Virus record (IMG/VR): IMGVR_UViG_3300037222_000026
Coordinates: 1-29,075 of that record
Reading direction: 5' to 3' (one strand)
DNA from: a virus
Length of the DNA stretch: 29,075 nucleotides
The notes beneath the pieces were generated by a model, which ran no database searches, was not told the origin of the DNA, and saw only the letters and a list, made by a program, of their open reading frames with translations. The translations under genes were made by a program, and so were the position numbers. Below are positions 12,776-21,547 of this stretch, piece after piece (the first letter of the stretch is position 1; each line of letters opens with the position of its first letter).

Positions 12776-13159
12776 ATGGCAGCCCGCAAGACCCCGTCGC
12801 GAGGATCGAAGCCCGACAAGATCATGCGGGACGCGCTTCAGCTCGAGCTGGCGCACGAGATCAAGGCGCAGGACCCGGACAGCGACCCGAAGAAGGGGCC
12901 GAAGCTCATCAAGATCAGGCGGTCGCGGCTCGTCGCCATCGCGCTGGTAAACAAGGCGATCAAGGGCGACGTCGCGGCCATTCGGGAGATCAACGAGCGG
13001 ATGGACGGTCGCGTTCCGCAGGTGGTCAAGGGCGACACGGCGAGCGGGGCAATCCCGATCGACATCACGAACCTGACGACCGCGCAGATCGAGAAGCTGA
13101 AGGAGCGGATCACTGCCGACCTCATCGCAAAAGGACGACTCCGATCTTCTGCTGCTTGA
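12776..13159 (+). CDS. terminase small subunit-like protein
   Basis: A 127-residue basic protein. The middle (LVAIALVNKAIKGDVAAIRE, then INERMDGRVPQVVKG) matches a family found directly before large terminase genes and serves as the small, DNA-recognising subunit of the packaging motor. The C-terminal helix (AQIEKLKERITADLIAKG) would contact the large subunit. It starts 2 bases after the preceding stop. Its 3' end overlaps the large-subunit frame, which has no ordinary start codon of its own. Confidence 0.8.
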   Translation: MAARKTPSRGSKPDKIMRDALQLELAHEIKAQDPDSDPKKGPKLIKIRRSRLVAIALVNKAIKGDVAAIREINERMDGRVPQVVKGDTASGAIPIDITNLTTAQIEKLKERITADLIAKGRLRSSAA

Positions 13160-14882
13160 CGCGTTCAACGATGAACTCGAGCGGCGGCGCAATTCGGTCT
13201 TCGCCCACTACGCTAAGTGGAAGGACGATCCCGTCGGATTCGTCACCGACGGGCTGCTCGGCTTCCTTTGGTCGAAGCAGGTCGAGATATGCCGCAGCGT
13301 CGTCAAGAACCGGCGCACGGCCGTCCAGTCCTGCCACGATATCGGGAAGGACTTCGTCGCCGCGCAGATCGTCGCGTGGTGGCTGTCCTGCAATGACCCG
13401 GGCGAAGCCTTCGCGGTCACGCTGGCGCCGACGCACCACCAGGTTCGCGGCATCCTGTGGCGGGAGATCAACCGCGCGCACGCCGCCGGTGGTCTGCCGG
13501 GGCGGCTGAACCAGACCGAATGGTGGCACGACCCCGAGCTGGTCGGCTTCGGCCGGTCGCCCGCCGATACTGATCCGACGGCGATCCAGGGCATCCACGC
13601 CCGCCGCGTGCTGGTGGTGCTCGATGAGGCTGGCGGCATCGGCAAGGCACTAGTCGACGCCGCCGACACGCTGATCGCGAACGAGGAAAGCCGAATCCTC
13701 GCCATCGGCAACCCGGACGACCCGGCGACCGAGTTCGCCAACCTCTGCAAGCCCGGGTCCGGCTGGAACGTGATCCGCATATCGGCGTTTGAGAGCCCAA
13801 ACTTCACCGGCGAGAAAATCCCAGAATCGCTCAAGCCGCTGCTGATCTCGAAGACGTGGGTCGAGGAGAAGCGGAAGACTTGGGGCGAAGCGTCGATGCT
13901 CTGGACGTCGAAGGTGCTCGGCGAGTTCCCCGAACAGTCCGTCGATTCGCTCATCCCGATCTCGGCTATCCGGGCGGCACACGCCCGCTATGCAGAACCA
14001 CCGCCCGTCGTGGAAGCGATTGCCGAACTTGCCGGAGCGGACACTGCGAACGAGATCGGCGTTGACGTCGCGCGCATGGGCGACGACCGTTCGGTCTTCT
14101 ACCGGCGCAAGGGCTGGCGCGCCTACCTGGAACACAAGCACACTAAGCGCGACCTGATGGAGCTGGTCGGCCACGTCGTCCGGCTCTGCCGGAAGGACAA
14201 GCCGAAGCGGGTTAAGATCGACGACACCGGCATGGGCGGCGGCGTTACGGACCGGCTGCGGGAAATGCAGGCGAACCAGAACCCGGTCAGCCCGGCTGAG
14301 ATCGAAGCGAAAGAAGCGTTGGCTGGCGTCGAGATCGTTCCGATCAACGTCGGCGAAAGCCCGTCGACGGCGCGCGCGGACGAGCGGTTCAAGAACAAGC
14401 GGGCGGAGATCAACTGGATGATGCGCGAGCTGTTCATGGCGGATAATGCGCGAATCGCCATCGAGCCGAACGACGACCTCGACGCCGAGGCGACGCAGGT
14501 CAAATACAAGCCGACGTCGACCGGCGAAATCCAGATCGAGGCGAAGGCCGATATGAAGAAGCGGACAAAGGGGGTCTCGCCCGACCATTGGGACGCGCTC
14601 TGCCTCGCGTTCGCCGAACCGACGTTCCTCGGCTTCGGCATCCTCGAATACTACAAGCGGGAAGCGGCTAAGATGGCCGCGAACCTTCCGGGCGGGAAGC
14701 CGACGCCGAAGCTCGCGACGACGCTCGCGGCGGGCGGCGTTCGATTGAAAGCTCCGGACGGTACGTCAACTGTTTACGGAATGACCGGGCAGGTGTATGT
14801 CGTTACAGCTGGTCACCTGATCGTTGACCCGAAAGACGCAACGCCGTTGCTCGGCCAGGGGTTCGAGCGCGCGCCGGTCTGA
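13149..14882 (+). CDS. terminase large subunit, non-canonical start
   Basis: The packaging ATPase and nuclease. Counted from the CTG at 13149 (577 residues): Walker A-like SCHDIGKDF at 61-69 (GKD in place of GKS/T), Walker B VLDEAGG near 157-163, and RuvC-like nuclease residues D306 (VDVARMGDD), D358 (KIDDTGMGGG) and D479/D482 (DHWDAL). The frame is open only from 13101 and contains no ATG, GTG or TTG until 13608, which would remove the whole ATPase N-terminus. The CTG codons at 13149 or 13152, after AAAAGGA, give a natural-looking start (LLDAFNDELERRR). A shift of frame from the small subunit gene is the alternative. Product call firm; start uncertain. Confidence 0.85.
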   Translation: MLLDAFNDELERRRNSVFAHYAKWKDDPVGFVTDGLLGFLWSKQVEICRSVVKNRRTAVQSCHDIGKDFVAAQIVAWWLSCNDPGEAFAVTLAPTHHQVRGILWREINRAHAAGGLPGRLNQTEWWHDPELVGFGRSPADTDPTAIQGIHARRVLVVLDEAGGIGKALVDAADTLIANEESRILAIGNPDDPATEFANLCKPGSGWNVIRISAFESPNFTGEKIPESLKPLLISKTWVEEKRKTWGEASMLWTSKVLGEFPEQSVDSLIPISAIRAAHARYAEPPPVVEAIAELAGADTANEIGVDVARMGDDRSVFYRRKGWRAYLEHKHTKRDLMELVGHVVRLCRKDKPKRVKIDDTGMGGGVTDRLREMQANQNPVSPAEIEAKEALAGVEIVPINVGESPSTARADERFKNKRAEINWMMRELFMADNARIAIEPNDDLDAEATQVKYKPTSTGEIQIEAKADMKKRTKGVSPDHWDALCLAFAEPTFLGFGILEYYKREAAKMAANLPGGKPTPKLATTLAAGGVRLKAPDGTSTVYGMTGQVYVVTAGHLIVDPKDATPLLGQGFERAPV

Positions 14883-14914
14883 TCCCTCACCCCCGAGAAG
14901 CAGGACCGTCCCCT

Positions 14915-15607
14915 ATGTCGAACAACATCATCAAGCTACAGGCTCCCGCTGGCGTGACCGGCGTCGTCCAGGCTTCAGGCACGCAGCAGACCTACCAAAT
15001 CGGGGCCGACGGCGGCGTGACCGTCGACCCGTTCGACGTCACCGCTCTTTTGCGCGCCGGGTTTACCTACGTCGCGAACAACTTCGGATGGTACGACACG
15101 CTGAAGGGTGTCGCCGCAGCGTCCGTCGCCCTCCTAGTTGCCTCCGCCGCCCTGTCGAACGGCACGAAGTCGGTCGCGGCCCAGGTCGACGTCCCGCGCC
15201 AGGCGCAGGCCGTTATCATCCCGGGAACCCTCGCGATCACGGCCGGCACGCTCACGCTGACCTATATCGCCAACGATGGCACCGTGGTCGCCGATGTCCT
15301 TTCGCTTGTTACCGCGCTATCGACCAACCTCACGCTGACCACGTCGAAGGGCGTCGTTCATTTGACGTCTGCGGTCGTGGCTGGCCTCGTCGGCGGCGCT
15401 TCGCCGACGTTCCAGGTCGGCACGAACGCCACGCTGGCGCTGCCCCTCCGCCCGGGCTTCCAGGACGTCGCCGTCGTCAAGGAGAACACCGACGGCACGG
15501 ACGGGACGGTTGGAACGGTTACGGCGTCCGGGGGCCTGATCGCTCCCACCACCGCGCCGAACGCGACGCACGTCTATAGCTTCGGCTACACCTACGTCGG
15601 CGTGTGA
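14915..15607 (+). CDS. structural-type protein with APAG domain
   Basis: A 230-residue, beta-rich, Ala/Val/Thr-rich protein lacking Cys. Residues 6-54 (KLQAPAGVTGVVQ, IGADGGVTVDPFDVTALLRAGF) form a small domain that recurs at the N-terminus of the protein at 27187. The rest is repetitive strand-forming sequence (TLAITAGTLTLTYIANDGT). Position between TerL and portal and this composition fit a head decoration or fibre-like protein; no homologue is recognised. Confidence 0.7.
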   Translation: MSNNIIKLQAPAGVTGVVQASGTQQTYQIGADGGVTVDPFDVTALLRAGFTYVANNFGWYDTLKGVAAASVALLVASAALSNGTKSVAAQVDVPRQAQAVIIPGTLAITAGTLTLTYIANDGTVVADVLSLVTALSTNLTLTTSKGVVHLTSAVVAGLVGGASPTFQVGTNATLALPLRPGFQDVAVVKENTDGTDGTVGTVTASGGLIAPTTAPNATHVYSFGYTYVGV

Positions 15608-16989
15608 AAACACTAGCCGAAAACACGGTCGGCGCTCCGGAGCTCAACGCCCGGGGCGTCGCCCTTCACCAGCAGCGCGACCTCGTCGGCGCGCGCCTAC
15701 ACTATGCGGCCGCGATTGAGGCCGACCCCGACTGCGCGTCGGCGCTGGCGAACCTCTGCGCGCTCATGCTTGACCTCGAACTGTTCGACGCTGCGGTCGT
15801 CGCAGCGAGTCGGGCCGTCCGCATCAAACCCGACAGCATGTCCTACGCGGAAAACCTCGGAAACGCGCTCTGGCGGTCCGACCGCTACGAGGAAGCCATC
15901 GCCGAGCTGCGCCGGTCCGTTACGATGACCGATACGTTCGGCGCGCGGCACAATCTCGGCCTTTGTTATATCGCGCTCAGCCGGTTCGACGAAGGCATCG
16001 CCGAACTCAAGCGCGCCGCTCACTTGATCAAGCACTCGCGAACCCCCGTTCCAGACCGGTGCAGGATCGACGTCCGCGCCGACCTTTCGTTCGCTCTGCT
16101 CGGGTCCGGACGGCTCGAAGAAGGGTTCACCGCGAACGAAGACCGGTGGGATCGGCTCGCGCCGCATCCCGTCCAGCGTTGCGGCCTTCCCGCGTGGGAC
16201 GGAAAGAACCCGGCGGGCAAGACGATCATCGTGCACCATGAGCAGGGCTTCGGCGACACGCTTCAGTTCTGCCGCTACCTGCCGATGTTGCGCGACGCTG
16301 GCGCCTACGTCGTCTTCGCGGGACCATCGGATCTGATGGGCGTGATCGAAGCGTCGGGTCTCGCCGACCAGGTCCTCGACCACGACAAGATGATGCCGCG
16401 CGCCGACTACCGCTGCGCGCTCATGTCGCTGCCGCACTTCTTCGGAACGAAGCTCGGGACCATCCCGCCGAGCGGCTATCTGCGCGCGCCGTTCGGCAAG
16501 ATCAAGGTCGAGCGGCGGCCGGGCACGAAGGTGGCCGTCGGCATGGTATGGGCGACGAACCGCATTGAACTTGGCGCACAGAAGCGGTGCGTCGGCCTGC
16601 CCAACCTGCTCCGCTTGGCGGAAGCACCGGGCGTCGAACTCTTTTCGCTTCAGTTCGGCGCGGGCCGCGCGGACATCAATAGGTACGGGGCCGAATCGCT
16701 CGTCACGGACCTGGGCGCGCGATTCACCAGCTTCTCGGACACCGCCGACGCCATCGCGCAGCTCGACGCGGTCGTGTCCGTCGACACGTCGGTCCTGCAT
16801 CTAGCCGCTGGTATGGGCAAGCCGACGCTCTGCGCGTTCCCGTTCTCGAACTGCTGGCGCTGGATGGGTCGTGGCAAAGCGCGTTCGCCGTGGTATGACT
16901 CCGCGCGGTTGTTCTGGCAGGACAAGCCGGGCAACTGGACGCCGGTCGTCGACGGCATCGCGAAAGAGGTTGCAACCCTATGCAGATGA
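15604..16989 (+). CDS. TPR glycosyltransferase
   Basis: A 461-residue protein from a GTG coupled to the previous stop (GTGA). Residues 10-150 carry TPR repeats (LNARGVALHQQRDLVGARLHY, YAENLGNALWRSDRYEEAIA, RHNLGLCYIALSRFDEGIA). Residues 205-455 form a GT-B glycosyltransferase domain: EQGFGDTLQFCRYLPML, then SVDTSVLHLAAGMGKPT, then NCWRWM...SPWYDSARLFWQ. This layout is that of bacterial TPR-fused transferases related to O-GlcNAc transferase and GT9 enzymes, which move a sugar from a nucleotide donor to proteins or glycans. It is soluble, with no membrane segment. Its place in the head module suggests virion protein as acceptor (inference). Confidence 0.9.
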   Translation: MKTLAENTVGAPELNARGVALHQQRDLVGARLHYAAAIEADPDCASALANLCALMLDLELFDAAVVAASRAVRIKPDSMSYAENLGNALWRSDRYEEAIAELRRSVTMTDTFGARHNLGLCYIALSRFDEGIAELKRAAHLIKHSRTPVPDRCRIDVRADLSFALLGSGRLEEGFTANEDRWDRLAPHPVQRCGLPAWDGKNPAGKTIIVHHEQGFGDTLQFCRYLPMLRDAGAYVVFAGPSDLMGVIEASGLADQVLDHDKMMPRADYRCALMSLPHFFGTKLGTIPPSGYLRAPFGKIKVERRPGTKVAVGMVWATNRIELGAQKRCVGLPNLLRLAEAPGVELFSLQFGAGRADINRYGAESLVTDLGARFTSFSDTADAIAQLDAVVSVDTSVLHLAAGMGKPTLCAFPFSNCWRWMGRGKARSPWYDSARLFWQDKPGNWTPVVDGIAKEVATLCR

Positions 16990-17447
16990 ACATCGTCGTC
17001 CAGCAAATCATGGGGTTCTTTATCGCGGAGGACGCGAAAACCGTACGGATCGGCGTGCGCAGTGGGCCCGACACGATTGACTTCACGTTTCCGACGCCGG
17101 ACCTCGACGGCGTCATCGACATCCTGACGCAAGCGCGCGATGCGGCGCTCGCGAAAGGCTTGCCGACCGACGCGAAGGTTCAGGTAAGGCAGCCCAAGTC
17201 GATTGCCGTCAGCAGGGCAGAAGACTTTGTCGGCGCGGTGCTAGTCTACTTCGACCGCGCGGAACCGAGCCGCACCATATTCATGATCGGGCACCAGGCG
17301 GCGAAGGACGCGGGCCAGCAGCTTATGAAGGCGGGCCGTGAAGCAGGAGAAGCGGCAGCCATCGTGGCTGCGGCTTCCGGCGAAGCCCGGCGCATGGCGC
17401 AGAAGTCTCCCGTCAACGGGCATCAGACGGCGCTGATCAAGGAATAA
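16986..17447 (+). CDS. hypothetical protein downstream of glycosyltransferase
   Basis: A 153-residue protein starting at the ATG that overlaps the glycosyltransferase stop (ATGA; the ATG at 16980 is two codons longer). The first 110 residues form an alpha/beta domain (DAKTVRIGVRSGPDTIDFTF, VIDILTQARDAALAKG, AVLVYFDRA). A long Ala-rich helix follows (AAKDAGQQLMKAGREAGEAA). Not recognised. Coupling suggests a role with the glycosyltransferase or simple co-expression. Confidence 0.68.
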   Translation: MNIVVQQIMGFFIAEDAKTVRIGVRSGPDTIDFTFPTPDLDGVIDILTQARDAALAKGLPTDAKVQVRQPKSIAVSRAEDFVGAVLVYFDRAEPSRTIFMIGHQAAKDAGQQLMKAGREAGEAAAIVAAASGEARRMAQKSPVNGHQTALIKE

Positions 17448-17469
17448 TCCAACTTAAGGGATCACCATT

Positions 17470-17985
17470 ATGAAAAACCTTCTCCGCGTTCTATCTATCG
17501 CCGCGATGATGCTTTGCGGCGGCTCATTGCTAGCCGAAGCGCAGACTCAATGGCCGACGCCGACGGCCGGTATTCCTGCTGGCGGCGGCACGGCGATGTG
17601 GCTCAATTCATCGGGTCAATCCGTTCCGGTCTCTGCGGCGAATCCATTTCCAATCTCCGGAACATTTTGGCAGGTCACTCAGCCCGTATCGCTCGCTGCC
17701 GTACCGCTGCCTCCCGGGTTTTCGGTTAACAATATCACGACGTCGACGACGACCGTAGTGAAGTCCGGCGCTGGCGTGCTTCATGGGGTGACGATCAACC
17801 TCAAAGGAACCGTGGCATCGACTGTTACGATTTACGATAGCCTCACCGGATCGGGCACCAAGATCGGGACCGTCGATTCGCTCACATTAAGCGGTGCCTT
17901 TTTCTATGATGCGGCTTTCGCGACCGGACTGACTGTCGTCACTACGGGCACCGCCGCGCCCGATGTTTCCATAACGTATCGGTAA
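17470..17985 (+). CDS. signal-peptide-bearing structural-type protein
   Basis: A 171-residue protein. Residues 1-24 are a clear Sec signal peptide: MKNLLRVLS, a hydrophobic core, then LLAEA before Gln, an A-x-A cleavage site. The Cys inside the core is not in a proper lipobox. The mature part is Thr/Ser/Gly-rich and beta-strand forming (GVTINLKGTVASTVTIYDSL, FFYDAAFATGLTVVTTG, PDVSITYR at the end), a pattern common in small phage structural proteins. Base use is somewhat poorer in G+C than neighbours (53% in 17641-17700). Export to the periplasm is odd for a gene in the head cluster. Confidence 0.75.
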   Translation: MKNLLRVLSIAAMMLCGGSLLAEAQTQWPTPTAGIPAGGGTAMWLNSSGQSVPVSAANPFPISGTFWQVTQPVSLAAVPLPPGFSVNNITTSTTTVVKSGAGVLHGVTINLKGTVASTVTIYDSLTGSGTKIGTVDSLTLSGAFFYDAAFATGLTVVTTGTAAPDVSITYR

Positions 17986-17992
17986 GGCGACT

Positions 17993-20440
17993 ATGCCCAA
18001 GAAGCCATTAAAGAAAGCCATCGACACGCCGCGCGGTCCCGGTACTTCGATGGTCCCGGTCTCGCCGTACAACATCAGCGTCAGCGCGGGCGGAATAAAG
18101 ACCGACCCGTCGGCCGGCATCGTGCTTGGGACCGGGGCCGACTGGTTCGGGCCGCTAAACCCGATGACGCCGATCGCGCCGCCCGAAGTCGTAGGCCGCG
18201 CATGGGACTTCCCTCCGGGCTACAACCTGATCACGCGTCCACGGTCCTACGAGATCGTCGACTTCCCAATGATGCGCGCGCTCGCGGATTCCTACGACCT
18301 GCTGCGGCTCGTTATCGAAACGCGCAAGGACCAGATCACGAAGATCAAGTGGAAGATTCGCACGAAGGAAGAAGCGACCGACAAAAAGGCGAAGACGACG
18401 GCGAAGCAGCAGGACCAGATCGACGAGGTCGAAGACTTCCTCGAACGGCCCGACGGTCTAAACCGATGGAAGCCGTGGCTGCGTTCGCTGCTCGAAGATG
18501 TGTTCGTGCTCGACGCCCCGGCGCTTTACATGCAGCGCAACCGTGGCGGCCGCCTGATCGCGCTCAAGCAGGTCGACGGCGCGCTGATCAAGCCTATCAT
18601 CGACGACTGGGGCCGCACGCCGCAGCCGCAAGCGCGCGGGGGCACGATGTTCTACCCGCCCGCCTATCAGGCGACGCTGAAGGGGCTGCCCGCGACGAAC
18701 TACACGACGCGCGATATGATCTATCGCCCCTATAACCGCCGGGCGCAGAAGGCCTACGGCTATTCGCCGGTCGAACAGATCATCATCACGGTCAACATCG
18801 CGCTCCGGCGCCAGATGTACAATCTCGCGTACTACACCGAGGGCAACATTCCCGAAGCGCTGATCGGCACGCCCGACAACTGGACGCCGGAGCAGATCGT
18901 CGCGTTCCAGAACAACTGGGACCAGATGTTTACCGGTAACCTGGCGCAGCGCCGGCACGCCAAGTTCGTCCCCGGCGGCGTCGCGAAGACCTTTATCCCC
19001 ACGAAAGAACCTGACCTTAAGAACCCGATGGACGAGTGGCTCGCGCGCATCGTCTGCTTCGCTTTCTCGATCTCGCCGCAGCCCTTCGTCATTCAGATGA
19101 ACCGCGCAACGGCGGGGACCGCGCAGGAAGTCGCGAAGGAAGAAGGCGTCGAGCCGCTCAAGGAATACATCAAAGAGCTGATCGACGACGTCATCGAGCA
19201 AGAGTTCGAGAACGACGAGCTGGAGTTCGCGTGGGACGAGGAAGTCGAGGTCGACCAGACCGCGCAGACGAACCTGATCGCCAAGCGCGTCGAGGACGGC
19301 CTGATCACGATCAACCAGGGCCGCGAGGCGCTCGGCGAGGAAACGAGCGACGACCCGGCCGCCGACGTCCTGATGGTCAAGACCGCGACGGGCTACGTGC
19401 CGATCGACGCGAACACCATCGACGGCAAGCAGGCGTCTATCGACGCCGGGATCACCGCCGACCCGACGATCCCGAAGACCATCGTGGCCCCGCCAGGTAC
19501 GCCCGGCGCCAACGGAGAGGCACCTGGATCCCCGCCAGCAAAGGGTTCGCCGCAGGAACCGCCTGCGAAGGGCGCAGACAAGCCGAAGGCGTCCGATACG
19601 AAGGGCGCAGCGAAGTCAGCCGCGAAGGCCTACGCGCACGGCACGCGCCGGTTTATGAAGGCAGCCCGGCGGTCCGGGAGGACCGCCCCCGACCCTTTTG
19701 CTCGTAAGGCCCCACGGGCCGCACGTTCCAACGTCAAGAAACTGTTCGCCCAGGCCTTCCGTAAGGCCGCGAAGAAAGTCGCAGCGCAGGTCCGCCGCGC
19801 TGACGTCGGTAAGCTGGCAAAGGCGGACACGCCCGACGACATAGCCCGCGACGCCGAGTTGGACGCTATCGAGCAAATCGTCGTCGATCTCGGAGACGAG
19901 TTCGCGGACGTCGCGACCGACATCGCCGAACAAGTTCTTGCACAGCTCGGCGTCACGGACGCAGCCGACCTTGTCGACCAGGTCAACGAAGCGGCGGTGA
20001 CGGCGGCGCGCGAGCAGGCGGCTGAGCTCGTTACGCAGATCGAAGACACGACGCGCGAAATGATCCGGGGCGTCATCGCCGACGGGCTCGAGCAGAACAT
20101 CGGGACCGATGAGATTGCGCAGAACATCATGGACTCGACGGGGTTTTCCGAAACCCGCGCCGACCTGATCGCGAATACGGAAGTCCGTAACGCGAACAGC
20201 CAAGGCGCGCTCGAAGGCTACCGGGGCGCGAACAGCATGGGCCTGACCGTTCAGAAGGAATGGCTGCTCGGCGACAACCCGTGCGAGATTTGCGAAGCGA
20301 ACGCCGACGACGGTCCCATCGACGTCGACGATGACTTCTCGTCGGGCGACGATGCGCCGCCCGCTCACCCGAACTGCGAGTGCGCGGTCTCGCCCGTCGT
20401 GGTAGACGATGGATCTGACGTCGCCGACGCCGAGGAATAA
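17993..20440 (+). CDS. portal protein fused to MuF-like domain
   Basis: An 815-residue protein. Residues 70-480 are a phage portal: early DLLRLVIETRKDQITKIKWK, LLEDVFVLDAPALYMQRN, YGYSPVEQIIITVNIALRRQ and a C-terminal FSISPQPFVIQMNRATAG, typical of the siphophage portal family. A Pro/Ala/Lys-rich linker covers about 495-570. Residues 590-815 are helical and end in an F-type MuF domain (SETRADLIANTEVRNANSQG, NPCEICEANADDG, PPAHPNCECAV). The portal forms the dodecameric DNA gate; MuF proteins are minor head proteins usually encoded separately just downstream. The fusion accounts for the large size. Confidence 0.9.
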   Translation: MPKKPLKKAIDTPRGPGTSMVPVSPYNISVSAGGIKTDPSAGIVLGTGADWFGPLNPMTPIAPPEVVGRAWDFPPGYNLITRPRSYEIVDFPMMRALADSYDLLRLVIETRKDQITKIKWKIRTKEEATDKKAKTTAKQQDQIDEVEDFLERPDGLNRWKPWLRSLLEDVFVLDAPALYMQRNRGGRLIALKQVDGALIKPIIDDWGRTPQPQARGGTMFYPPAYQATLKGLPATNYTTRDMIYRPYNRRAQKAYGYSPVEQIIITVNIALRRQMYNLAYYTEGNIPEALIGTPDNWTPEQIVAFQNNWDQMFTGNLAQRRHAKFVPGGVAKTFIPTKEPDLKNPMDEWLARIVCFAFSISPQPFVIQMNRATAGTAQEVAKEEGVEPLKEYIKELIDDVIEQEFENDELEFAWDEEVEVDQTAQTNLIAKRVEDGLITINQGREALGEETSDDPAADVLMVKTATGYVPIDANTIDGKQASIDAGITADPTIPKTIVAPPGTPGANGEAPGSPPAKGSPQEPPAKGADKPKASDTKGAAKSAAKAYAHGTRRFMKAARRSGRTAPDPFARKAPRAARSNVKKLFAQAFRKAAKKVAAQVRRADVGKLAKADTPDDIARDAELDAIEQIVVDLGDEFADVATDIAEQVLAQLGVTDAADLVDQVNEAAVTAAREQAAELVTQIEDTTREMIRGVIADGLEQNIGTDEIAQNIMDSTGFSETRADLIANTEVRNANSQGALEGYRGANSMGLTVQKEWLLGDNPCEICEANADDGPIDVDDDFSSGDDAPPAHPNCECAVSPVVVDDGSDVADAEE

Positions 20441-20443
20441 CAG

Positions 20444-21547
20444 ATGTCGATGCACGCCGCGCCAAGATCGTTACCGGAATCGATCCCGTGGTTCGCGCCT
20501 CGCATGACCGGCCGCGAACTGGCGGCGATCAACGACGTGCTGCTCAGCGGCTTCATCAACGAAGGCGACGTGACGAGGAAGTTCGAAAGCCGCGTCGCTG
20601 CGGTATCGGCTCGGCGCTACGGCGTCGCGGTGCCGAACGGCACGTGCGCTATCGCGCTCGCGCTTATGGCCTGCGGGATTGAACATGGCGACGACGTCAT
20701 CGTCCCCGACCTGACCTTCATCGCGACGGCGAACGCTGTGCGGCTGGCGGGCGGCAACGTCATCCTAGCCGACGTCGATCCGACGAACCTGTGCCTGTCG
20801 GCAGACGCGATAGCCGACGTGGTGACGCCACGGAGCCGCTTCGTAATACCGGTCGAGGTCAACGGTCGTCGTCCCGCCTATCGTGCGATCAACGACGTCT
20901 GCGTCGCCTACGACCTGACGATGATCACCGATAGCTGCGAAGCGCTCGGCTCCGCCGATTGCGGGTCGTGGGGCCGGGCGTCGTGCTTCTCGTTCTCGCC
21001 GAACAAGCTGGTGACGACCGGGCAAGGCGGCATGGTGGTGACGAATAGCGCCGAGACCTACGGCGCGTTGAAGCGGCTCAAGTTCCAGGGGATGCCGGAC
21101 CGCGGCAGCGGCGGCAACGACCGGCATCCGGCGCTCGGCTACAATTTCAAGTTCAACGATATTCTGGCGGCCGTCGGCATGGTGCAGCTCGACGCGCTGG
21201 TCGACCGGCTGGCGAAGTGCCGCGAGCGTGACCGGTGGTACCACGACGCCCTGAGCGGCCTTATCGAGTTTCCGACGACCGCGCCGGGCGAGACCTGCCT
21301 ATGGACCGACGCGCTGGTCGATAACCAGGCCACGCTGGCGGCCCACTTCCGCGCGCACGGAGTTGGGATGCGCGGCTTCTGGTTCCCGCTGCACACCCAG
21401 CCGCCCTATTTATTCAGCCGGCCGTTCCCAGCGACGACGTCAATCTCCCGACGTGGTGTATGGTTGCCGTCGAATCACGACATCACGCAGGACCAGGTCG
21501 GCCGTGTGGTGGATCTCATTAAAGCCAAGGTGAAACATGATTCGTGA
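20444..21547 (+). CDS. DegT/DnrJ/EryC1-family sugar aminotransferase
   Basis: A 367-residue PLP enzyme that transfers an amino group (usually from glutamate) to a nucleotide-linked keto-sugar. Signs are the phosphate-binding NGT at 65-67, D163 in ITDSCEALGS (ring nitrogen contact), the PLP-binding lysine K188 in FSFSPNKLVTTGQGG, and LGYNFKFNDILAAVGMVQL at 231-249. Length is typical of the family. It starts 3 bases after the portal stop with GAGGA upstream, and its last 11 bases overlap the acyltransferase gene. No epimerase, dehydratase or nucleotidyltransferase is in the window, so the keto-sugar must come from elsewhere. Confidence 0.93.
   Translation: MSMHAAPRSLPESIPWFAPRMTGRELAAINDVLLSGFINEGDVTRKFESRVAAVSARRYGVAVPNGTCAIALALMACGIEHGDDVIVPDLTFIATANAVRLAGGNVILADVDPTNLCLSADAIADVVTPRSRFVIPVEVNGRRPAYRAINDVCVAYDLTMITDSCEALGSADCGSWGRASCFSFSPNKLVTTGQGGMVVTNSAETYGALKRLKFQGMPDRGSGGNDRHPALGYNFKFNDILAAVGMVQLDALVDRLAKCRERDRWYHDALSGLIEFPTTAPGETCLWTDALVDNQATLAAHFRAHGVGMRGFWFPLHTQPPYLFSRPFPATTSISRRGVWLPSNHDITQDQVGRVVDLIKAKVKHDS

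Noticed and set aside
13156-13509. 117-residue + strand frame starting at TTG near the TerL start
   Set aside because: Ser/Arg/Thr-rich out-of-frame reading of the TerL ATPase region.
15697-16800. 367-residue minus-strand open frame
   Set aside because: Shadow of the TPR-glycosyltransferase gene with no recognisable protein features.
17470-17540. lipoprotein reading of the signal peptide around its Cys
   Set aside because: The residues before Cys (Met-Met-Leu) do not form a lipobox; a type I cleavage site fits better.
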